Assembly: GCA_025618425.1 (NCBI GenBank)
Contig: CM046837.1
Coordinates: 20,363,303-20,427,302 of the forward strand
DNA from: Heliocidaris tuberculata
Lineage: Eukaryota > Echinodermata > Echinoidea > Camarodonta > Echinometridae
DNA: 64,000 nt
Reading direction: 5' to 3'
Shown here one piece after another: positions 47,323-55,096 of this stretch. Within the stretch, counting starts at the first letter, position 1, and every line of letters begins with the position of its first letter. The notes under the pieces are model-generated. The model was not told where the DNA came from. It made no database searches and saw nothing but the letters and a program-made list of their open reading frames with translations. Position numbers and translations under genes: made by a program.

Positions 47323-47715
47323 CATATATATGTGTGCCATTTTTAAAATACAAAATGGCCGCCGTGTGCGATGACGCATTAAGATTAGAAGTCTAAATAT
47401 GTCACCAATTGTTTTATCGACCAAGAAAAGGATTAGAATATTTTTTGCTAAGTTCCTAGGTTGACCAGAAGCAGAGAGGAGGCAACTTATATATTACACG
47501 TATGCCATTTTGAAAATCAAAAATGGCCTCCATATGCGAGGAAGCGGTAGCAGAAGATGTCTAGATGTCACCATTTGTTTTCTGCATCCATAAATAGTAG
47601 GAATGGCCCATTTCATTACGTTTATACCTTTAAAAGAAGCTGAGATAAGGCAAATTATGTATTTTATGGCGGCCATTTTGAAAATCCAAAATGGCCACCA
47701 AGCCGGTGTTTGTGC
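46800..47715. repeat. ~165-bp repeat array, each unit with a palindrome
   Basis: Six units carry versions of GGCCATTTTGAAAATC followed by its complement ending AATGGCC, at about 46,811, 46,975, 47,131, 47,336, 47,503 and 47,669. A lone related copy lies at about 44,560. Between palindromes the units share GCGATGAAGCGTTGAGA-, GTCTA- and TGTCACCAAT-like words. One spacing is longer because a TA microsatellite (47,273-47,329) is inserted. Confidence 0.85.
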
Positions 47716-48139
47716 AAGTGCCAACATCATCAACATTAAATATTGCTTTTGACTTTGCCATACTTTATAAACACATTAATAACAACAAAATACAGCACAT
47801 AATAGAATTAACAAACAAATCATTATAATTATACAGCACATATAGCAAAACTAGTTTACAGCAAAATTATGTTCACCCATCTGTTATCAAATGAGAGGAA
47901 ATTGTTATTCTTAAATTTTAACATATAGATATTCAGAATGGTAATGCCTTTGATAAGCATTTAAATTACTTTATTGATAGTAAGCTTCATTTTTTTTCAT
48001 TTCCAGGAAACTTACATCCCTTCTGTTCTTTTCTTTTCTTATTCCTCCGCGTTTTCCTTCCCTTTATATCCTCTTTTTTTCTTTCCCTTTCACCCTGCTC
48101 TGTTTTTTTCTTCTTTTTTTTCTTTGAGATGGGAGATGA

Positions 48140-48985
48140 GACAACGTGGGAGCAAGGCCCTTTCGGCCTCCGGCCTCCTTCCCCTTCCCCATTTTCCTTT
48201 TTCTTCTCCCTCTTTTTTCCCTTTCTCTCATCTATCTCTTTTCCTTCCTTCTCCCCTTTTTTTTATAGACGGGGGGGGGGGGGGGTGGAAGGCCTTGGCG
48301 CCCGGCATCCTTCTTCCCATTTTCATTTTGTCTTCCTATTTTTTTCCTTTTCTCTCCTCTCCCCCTTTCCCTTCTTTTCCTTCTCTCTTTCCCTCTTTGT
48401 TCTTTCTAATTTCCTTCCTGCTCCCTCTCTTTGCGAGGGGGAGGGGGGGGGGGAGGGGGAGAGGGGAAGCAACAGGCCCCTTTGCAAGGGGGCCTGGGAG
48501 GCAAGGCCCTTTCGGTCCCTGGACTCTCCCCCCTTTTTCTTCCTCTTTCATTTCATTTTTTCCCCCATTCTCTCCTCTTTCCCTTCCCCTTCCTTCCCTC
48601 TTTTTGGCCGGGGAGGGGGAGGGGGGGGGGAGAACGGAGAGGCAAGGTCCTTTCGGTCCCCCCCCCCGGCCTCCGCGCTTCTTCCTCTTTTATTTTTTTC
48701 TTCCTTTTTCACTTTTCTCTCCTCCCTCCCTTTCCCTTCTTTTCCTTCTCTCTTTCCCTCTTTTTTCTTCTTTCTACTTTCCTTCCTGCTCTCTCTTTCT
48801 TTTTATGGGGGGGGGGGGGGGAGGCAACAGGCACCACTACACCCTGGGAGGTAAGGCCCTTTCGGCCCCGGACTCCTTCCACTTTTTGGCCTTCTTTTTT
48901 CTCTCCCCCCCCCCCCTCTTCCTTCACTCTTTTTGGGCGGGGGGGGGGGGGCAAGGCCCTTTCGGCCCCGGCCTCTTTCTTTCCC
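48140..48985 (+). repeat. Pyrimidine-rich minisatellite with GCAAGGCCCTTTCGG units
   Basis: Units of about 100-210 bp alternate a long C/T-only tract, a run of 10 or more G and the word GCAAGGCCCTTTCGG. That word appears at 48,152, 48,501, 48,642, 48,851 (GTAAGG) and 48,951, with a weaker copy near 48,287. The long open frame across it exists only because C/T codons cannot form stops. Confidence 0.85.
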
Positions 48986-48994
48986 TTTCAAATT

Positions 48995-49071
48995 TTCTTC
49001 TTCTTCTTCTTCTTCTTCTTCTTCTTCTTCTTCTTCTTCTTCTTCTTCTTCTTCTTCTTCTTCTTCTTCTT
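48995..49071. repeat. CTT microsatellite
   Basis: About 25 uninterrupted CTT triplets directly after the minisatellite. Confidence 0.97.
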
Positions 49072-50045
49072 TTCCTTATCTCTCTTCTCTCCCTTTCCCT
49101 TCTTTTCCTTCTCTCTTTCTCTCTTTCCCTCTTTTTTTTTTTGGGGGGGGCCGGGCCCGCTGGCCCCCCCCCCCCTGGATCCGCGCCTGGGACATGCAGT
49201 CACATTGTGACACTGACAATGATAGCATAACACGTGTGTAGCGAGGGGTCAACACTACTTACAATCCGGAATACGGGACTTTACGAAGACATCCTGGAGA
49301 TCCACTTGCTACTTATTGATTGAGAACATTTTTGGTGATCGAGACCATCCAGATCATCTTCCAAGACAGTCAGATCCAACTTCGAATAACCGAGCACAAG
49401 CATATATTCTGAAAACGGCGTATGAATATAGAGCCCTTATCGCTCACTGCGAAGCAGTGTGTGCAAAAGGCATGGGGGGGGGGGGGGGATCACACGATGG
49501 TTCGAAGTAAGCCTAATAAAACAGTATTGTCAGTGCATGTTGAAAATTTGTCCCCTGTGTAGTGATTGCAATAATTAGATAGTGAAAGAAACTGTCTGGA
49601 AGCAAATGGTAATTTGGTATATGATAATTGGTATATACTGCCAAGGATTAGATTTATCGAAATGAACGAAATTCACCCAATCGTGCTGCAAGTCACATTT
49701 ACTACACACACATGTGGCATGAAAGTCTGGACTAAACTTGGTCACTATTTCTCTTCATATTTCAAGTATGAGGGCAGTTGAAGAACAATCCTTTTCAGTT
49801 GATGTGTGTTCTATGATATTCTTCCAAACTGACATAACAAAGAATGAGAGAGCTCACCTTTTTCACCTTTGTTAGAACTAAACCTTCTATTTAAATTCTC
49901 GTGGGAAATAACCGTTTACGTGAAAGACCCTGACTTTTTTTTTTAAACGGAAGAATCATACATTAGGTCCAATTCATTCTTAATCTCCCTGTATGGTATC
50001 TACCTCTTGCTTTATAATATTTTGTTCAATACGTTTTTTTTGCAG

Positions 50046-50216
50046 AATGCATATCACCTCCTATTCCTATTGCGGCGTCTATTGTCAATCGTCGTAGGAT
50101 TTACATGGCCGGTGAGGTGGTAAATGTGACTTGTAACGATGTATCTGATTGGTACATTTGGAGATGTCAAGACGATGGGCGATGGTATGGCAATGACGTC
50201 ACGTGCGGCAATGGAG
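50046..50216 (+). CDS. Sushi/CCP-domain exon 2
   Basis: A 171-nt phase 1-1 exon (TTGCAG acceptor, G/GTGATT donor) encoding (E)CISPPIPIAASI, GEVVNVTC, DWYIWRC and DDGRWYGNDVTC. The four cysteines and the Trp before the last cysteine fit the CCP fold. N-V-T is a possible glycosylation site. It is the membrane-proximal extracellular module. Its final G joins GC of the next exon to make Gly at the start of the transmembrane exon. Confidence 0.85.
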
Positions 50217-50425
50217 GTGATTTTTTTTTTAAACTTACAAATTGCACATAATTTCTATGGGTGTTTCCAGGGCTGGGTTTGTGGCATTATCATTTTTGTA
50301 AGGGAAAGTCAAACTTATACATACACACAAATATGGTTTATATTCCTGTTTCAAGAGAAAGCAAGGAGGTATTTTCACATATTTCAGATATATGATTTTT
50401 TGTAATTCTCCACTGTCAACTATAG

Positions 50426-50516
50426 GCAGCTTAGCTAAAGGCCTTGTTGCAGCAGCTGCGGCAGTGTTTGGCATCATGGCATTCAGCTTTTCACTGATTT
50501 TCGTCAATGTCATACG
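50426..50516 (+). CDS. Transmembrane-segment exon
   Basis: A 91-nt exon (ACTATAG acceptor, CG/GTTAGT donor) entered in phase 1 and left in phase 2. It encodes (G)SLAKGLVAAAAAVFG and IMAFSFSLIFVNVI(R): a hydrophobic stretch of about 24 residues led by a Lys and ended by an Arg. This is what a single-pass type I membrane anchor looks like. The juxtamembrane Arg codon is completed by the first T of the last exon. Confidence 0.85.
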
Positions 50517-50976
50517 GTTAGTCATTTCTTCACGTAACTTGGTATCTGTCAGCAAAAACAAAAAGGAAAAAAAAAATATCATCTTGTCATGGTATATAAT
50601 GAAATGCCAATGATACTCATGATATGATAAAATACTTATGATGATTTTTGTTTGCTCTTTCGAGGTCTCATTATTATGGTGTCGTATGATAATATATTTT
50701 TAAATGTAATGCAATGCATGAAGGTGATAGTTTATATGTGTGTGTGTAATTGGGTTTTTTAGTTTCTTGTTTTTGTGTTGGCTTTTTTTAATAAAATGAA
50801 AATCAGCCGATTGGAACATAGTAAAGGTAAACATTGGTATGTTAAAAGTCGGACAAATTATGAAAAAGAAAACCCCAACATTTTAGAAGAGAGTTTTCTT
50901 ATTCTTATGCCACTGCGTTCGATCGTTCTAATGCTCTAATGTTTATTATTTTACTTATTTTTAAACATTGTTACAG

Positions 50977-51472
50977 TCCTAACGGCATTTTGAAATCACC
51001 CTTCAAGACATCTAAAGTACCGTCGTTGTCAAGAGACACAAGTTCACCAGATGAAAATGACGCGATATCTAGAGGACCTTTGCCCGACATACCAAAAGGA
51101 TATGCTGAATACTTTGTTGGAGACCAACCCATCTACATTGATCCCAATCTCTCAACCATTAGGGAACCATCAGGAAACTTCTTCTCAACTTACGACAATG
51201 ACCTGGGGGCAAGAAACGTATTATCAGACTTTCACAACGGATATGCCACATGCACTGTCGGAGACCAGCCCGTTTACCTTGAACCAAACGTTCCACCTGC
51301 GTTCAGTCGATCAGGAAACGCTGTCACAGACGACACGGATGTGTCTGAAGGACCATTACTCAACATATCTGATAGATACGCTAGGTATACAGCTGAAGAC
51401 CAACACGTCTACACCGACTTAAACGTGAGAAACGTGTCTACTACCAACGAACATTATGAGAAAATTAACTAA
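50977..51472 (+). CDS. Last exon: cytoplasmic tail with three tyrosine repeats
   Basis: Acceptor TTACAG; CDS ends at a TAA at 51,470-51,472. The tail has 164 residues: a basic Ser/Pro-rich start (PNGILKSPFKTSK), then three related units of 45-47 residues. Each unit has a first Tyr (Y42, Y89, Y134 of the tail; KGYAEY, NGYATC, DRYARY) and a second in GDQPIYIDPN, GDQPVYLEPN and EDQHVYTDLN (Y53, Y100, Y145). The end is HYEKIN. Y-x-x-P (twice), Y-T-D-L and Y-E-K-I resemble SH2-binding sites, so phosphotyrosine signalling is a reasonable inference. I do not recognise the tail as a named family. No AATAAA is seen before the Penelope-like element; one lies at 51,839 inside its arm. Confidence 0.85.
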
Positions 51473-51661
51473 TTTACATGTACCTTAATACTGTTTTTTC
51501 CCTTCTAACTTACAAAACATTTGCTTACCAAAGCTATTCTAAACATGCTAAAAACTACCCCTAAGAAAGAAATACCCTAGTCTTCATGGTATTAAGATAA
51601 TAGAAACGACTGGTCAAAAAAAAAAAAAAAATGTTTTGTTTTGCTTTGTTTGTTTGTTTGT

Positions 51662-51693
<32 letters not shown>

Positions 51694-51728
51694 TTTTTTT
51701 GGGGGGGGGGTAGGTCTAAGCTGTTATT

Positions 51729-51732
<4 letters not shown>

Positions 51733-51780
<48 letters not shown>
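51733..51780. repeat. AT microsatellite, left of the Penelope-like element
   Basis: An uninterrupted AT run. A second AT array (55,061-55,107) directly borders the element on the right, so insertion occurred in, or generated, AT-repeat DNA. Confidence 0.9.
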
Positions 51781-51783
<3 letters not shown>

Positions 51784-51831
51784 AAAATGTTCACAGGAAC
51801 AAAGTTCCGACGAAATGCAGTGTTAAAGATA

Positions 51832-52353
51832 TGTAGAAAATAAAGTTCACAACATCGTATAGAATACACACAAGAGGAGCATGTTTTTAACTTCACAAGC
51901 GCTTTCGATTTATTCTCTTCAGGTGAAGTGAGCCTTTGATAGTTTTACATGACTTTATATACAAGTATAATCAAGGAAATACAGTAATATTCAAATGAGG
52001 ACGAGGTTTGTAACATTGTCCTATAGTTGTTTTTACGACATGGTTAATCTTAATCTTAATCTTAATCTTAGATTAAGCGTTGTAAGTAGGAAGTCTTCTA
52101 TGTTCAGTTTGTTTGAGAATCTTAATCCATACAAATCAACACATCGTAAAGTTACACAAAGATTCTTAATGATGTAAAACATCTAATATTTCCTGTACTC
52201 ATGGGAATAACAAACAAAGGTGGGTGACTGTAAAAAAAGAACAAAGAAAAAAGATATATAGGTTATAGGATATTTCCCAGCATTCGGATTGAACGTGCAT
52301 AGTCTTAAGAAGAGAAAGACATAGAGTGATGGGGGGGGGGGGGGGGGCAGGGC

Positions 52354-52390
<37 letters not shown>
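51832..52390 (-). repeat. Left inverted arm (pseudo-LTR)
   Basis: Complement of about 54,505-55,060. It includes the hammerhead-like core (51,890-51,929), a short CTTAAT repeat (about 52,041-52,071), and an inner edge of a G run plus GA repeats. Confidence 0.9.
51890..51929 (-). ncRNA. Hammerhead ribozyme-like motif, left arm
   Basis: On the minus strand, in the sense of the RT gene: ACTTCAC, then CTGAAGA, then GAATAAATC, then GAAA, then GCGCTT, then GTGAAGT. Stem I is seven perfect pairs. CUGANGA and GAAA are the invariant core. Stem II is two pairs. Stem III is the palindrome AGCGCT, too short to fold alone but able to pair between two molecules, as in dimeric hammerheads of Penelope elements. 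Self-cleavage would fall after the T preceding GTGAAGT. Confidence 0.75.
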
Positions 52391-52398
<8 letters not shown>

Positions 52399-52700
52399 CG
52401 AGGAAAAACAGGGGGAAAAACAGGGGTAACGAGGGAGGGAAGGGCAGAAGGAAAAGAGAGAGAGAGAGAGAACGAGAGGAGAGATGGTAAAAGATACTTA
52501 TGGTATCATTTCCTGGATTACATAATTCAAATACATCAATCTTTTTATATAATTTTATACATGTTTGAAGATTTAGATAAAGAATATCTTGATAAAAATC
52601 AAATAATAGTAATACAGAGGAACACAGAGATATATATTATTCTTTATTATCTTTTTGTTTCAGATATTCTAAAATATTAAAAATATTAAAATTATTAGTA

Positions 52701-53364
52701 CTACAAAGCATTCAAAGAAGGCATGAATTTTGAAATGAAGTATTTTTCTTTTAGACATCTTTTAATTTTGTTGTCTTCTTTCATTTTGTAAAAAGGTAAT
52801 ATATCAAAGTTTGGTTCTTGTGAGCCAGCACATTTTTCGATGTGAGCGCTCACTTTTAGTTGTCGATATTGTTCTTGGCGTATTTGTTGTCTATGTACAG
52901 TGAGTCTGTGACGAAGTGTGTCCCCTCTTTCACCTATATATTGTTCCCCACAGCCATGGCAAATTATACAATATATGAGATTCTGTGTAGTACATGTGAA
53001 AGGGAATGATATTTGGAACACTTCATTTTTGTTTCTGAAGATAATATGATTAGTTTCTTTTATATATGGGCAAGCTTTGCATCTTTTATCGTTACATTTT
53101 GTAATACCATTTTTCATACCATTAAGGTGTGATTTTGGGGCTGCCCTAGTTAACAAGCGTTTCAAATTTGGGCTTTGGCGTTTACTGGAGATTAAATGCG
53201 TTCCTTTAAATGTTTGCTTTAATTCTCTGTCGTTTGACAAGGCGGTCAATGTTTCTTTTATCAGTTTAGAGATATTTGGATTATTTGGATTATGAGTGCG
53301 AATAAAAGATATGGATTCAGTATTTTCATTTTTCGGCTTACATGATCTTAGTTCAGTCTTCTAA
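52701..53364 (-). pseudogene. Penelope-like GIY-YIG endonuclease region (frameshifted from RT)
   Basis: The frame reads back to about 53,364 (LRSCKPKNENTES...) and includes a linker with a CNDKRCKAC cysteine motif, then the endonuclease. NLIYCIICHGCGEQYIGE supplies the G/I-Y and Y-I-G pair, RGDTLRHRLTVHRQQI supplies the catalytic Arg and His region, and FISKFMPSLNAL ends the protein. It is separated from the RT frame only by a one-base shift near 53,356. Undoing that shift would give a single RT-endonuclease protein, the normal Penelope layout. This suggests a fairly young copy. Confidence 0.85.
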
Positions 53365-54500
53365 AGACAGATTTTCAGCTTTCACAATACCATTCTGGAT
53401 GATTTTCTTAGGATATTCTCTGGCTTTTAACATGTGTTTTAATTCTAACAGTCGTTTCTTACGAACATCACTATCTGATACTATTGTGCAAATACGTCTA
53501 GCTAAATTATAGGGAACATTTGTTTTACAGTGTCTTGGGTGACACGACTTGAAGTGTAAGTACTGGTGTGTGTCTGTAACTTTATAGAATATATCTGTTT
53601 TAATTTTGTTCAAATCGTTTATTACCATTATATCCAAAAAACCTATTTTCTCATTGCTAGTTTCAAACTTAAATGTTATATTCGGGTGAAGTTGTTGAAG
53701 GATATTGTTGAATGGGGTTATATCTCCAAATTCTGCCTTCCATATAATGAAACAATCATCAAGATATCTAAGCCAATTTTCCTTTATGTAGGATTTAACC
53801 CCGCTATTAAAGTTCCGTTCTACTTCAGCATATAATTTCATTTCTAGATAGCCCATGAATAAAGTGGCATATGTGGGGGCCATTTTAGTTCCCATGGCTG
53901 TTCCTCTTATTTGTAAATAAAATTCATTATCAAAACAAAAAGAATTATTAGTCAGGATAAATCTTACAGCATCAATTATGAACCCCTTGCTAAAACGTGA
54001 GTCAACAACATGGCGATGTTCTTCTAGCCAAAAAGTTATGCCTTCTATTCCTGCATCGTGAGGAATATCGGTATATAGACTGTTCACGTCATACGTGACA
54101 AGGATAGACTTTTCATCTACTGATTCAGGTAGGTGGTTCAGAAAGTCTAAATCATCCCTGACAAAGCTAGGAACAAATTGTGTAAGGGGTTTCAATATGA
54201 TATCACTAAAATTGCTTAGTCTATGTGTAGGGTAAATTGGACCAGCTATAATCGGTCTCATTTTAAGCTGGTTAGGCATTTTACATTGAATATAAGGGGA
54301 TTGCTTACTTTTTATTTCATCCTGTATATCTTTACACTGATGTATTTTTGGTAATCCATACAGGTTACTACTCCTAAATTCAAAATTAGTCAAAAACTCT
54401 ACCTCATCTTTTGTTAAGCAATGCTTGTATTTATTAATTAATTTCTTCATCTTGTTCATAATTTTATTATCTGTATTCTCGTTTAATCCCCCCCCCTCTT
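53353..54500 (-). pseudogene. Penelope-like reverse transcriptase (5'-truncated)
   Basis: The minus frame (open to 54,558, but its first ~20 codons lie in the GA-repeat arm) contains FRSSNLYGLPKIHQ, RPIIAGPIYPTHRLS, motif A TYDVNSLYTDIPH, motif B GTAMGTKMAPTYATLFMGYLE-type text, motif C WLRYLDDCFIIW (catalytic Asp pair), then FLDIMV and TDTHQYLHF. These are the diagnostic Penelope/telomerase-related RT blocks. The N-terminal portion before the Y-G-L-P-K block is short, so the 5' part is lost. It ends at a TGA caused by a one-base frameshift before the endonuclease. Confidence 0.9.
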
Positions 54501-54504
54501 TGTC

Positions 54505-55056
54505 CTCGCTCTCTCTTTCTCTCTCTCTCTCTCTCTTCTGCCCTGCCCCCCCCCCCACCCCATCACTCTATGTCTTTCTCTTCTTAAGACTATGCACGTT
54601 CAATCCGAATGCTGGGAAATATTCTATAACCTATATATCTTTTTTCTTTGTTCTTTTTTTACAGTCACCCACCTTTGTTTGTTATTCCCATGAATACAGG
54701 AAATATTAGATGTTTTACATCATTAAGAATCTTTGTGTAACTTTACGATGTGTTGATTTGTATGGATTAAGATTCTCAAACAAACTGAACATAGAAGACT
54801 TCCTACTTACAACGCTTAATCTAAGATTAAGATTAAGATTAAGATTAATCATGTCGTAAAAACAACTATAGGACAATGTTACAAACCTCGTCCTCATTTG
54901 AATATTACTGTATTTCCTTGATTATACTTGTATATAAAGTCATGTAAAACTATCAAAGGCTCACTTCACCTGAAGAGAATAAATCGAAAGCGCTTGTGAA
55001 GTTAAAAACATGCTCCTCGTGTGTGTATTCTATACGATGTTGTGAACTTTATTTTC

Positions 55057-55060
<4 letters not shown>
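54505..55060 (+). repeat. Right inverted arm (pseudo-LTR)
   Basis: Complement of the left arm with few differences (for example ATTC against GATT in the word before CTATAACC). Contains the second hammerhead-like core at 54,963-55,002. Confidence 0.9.
54963..55002 (+). ncRNA. Hammerhead ribozyme-like motif, right arm
   Basis: Same 40-base motif as in the left arm, here on the + strand. Stem I is 54,963-54,969 with 54,996-55,002. CTGAAGA is 54,970-54,976, GAAA is 54,986-54,989 and the palindrome AGCGCT is 54,989-54,994. The predicted cleavage point is after T54,995. Conservation of every core base in both arms supports the assignment. Confidence 0.75.

Positions 55061-55096
<36 letters not shown>

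Larger units (their letters stand above)
43270..49189. mobile_element. Large hAT-like element, 5.9 kb, no transposase
   Basis: Flanked by a perfect 8-bp duplication GGACATGC (43,262-43,269 and 49,190-49,197), with 16-bp perfect terminal inverted repeats CAGGCGCGGATCCAGG. An 8-bp duplication and CAG-ends point to hAT. No frame inside resembles a transposase. The interior is instead a collection of repeats: an 80-bp tandem duplication, a palindromic GGCCATTTTGAAAAT array, AT and CTT microsatellites and a G-run minisatellite. It sits in the intron upstream of the second intact CCP exon. Confidence 0.8.
51832..55060 (-). mobile_element. Penelope-like element with inverted terminal arms
   Basis: A 3.2-kb element on the minus strand with an RT domain (53.36-54.5 kb) and a GIY-YIG endonuclease (52.7-53.36 kb). 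Arms of about 500-550 bp at both ends are reverse complements of each other (left from TGTAGAAAATAAAG at 51,832; right ending CTTTATTTTCTACA at 55,060). The inner edge of each arm is a GA/CT microsatellite beside a G/C run. Terminal 'pseudo-LTR' repeats, often inverted after 5' truncation, are known for Penelope elements. The RT N terminus is missing, consistent with a 5'-truncated copy joined to an inverted arm. Confidence 0.9.

Noticed and set aside
47974..49230. A 418-codon open frame on the + strand (and overlapping 241-, 259- and 102-codon frames)
   Set aside because: It is an artefact of pyrimidine-only DNA, which cannot form stop codons. The product is almost all Phe/Ser/Leu/Pro, follows the minisatellite units and crosses the right end of the hAT-like element.
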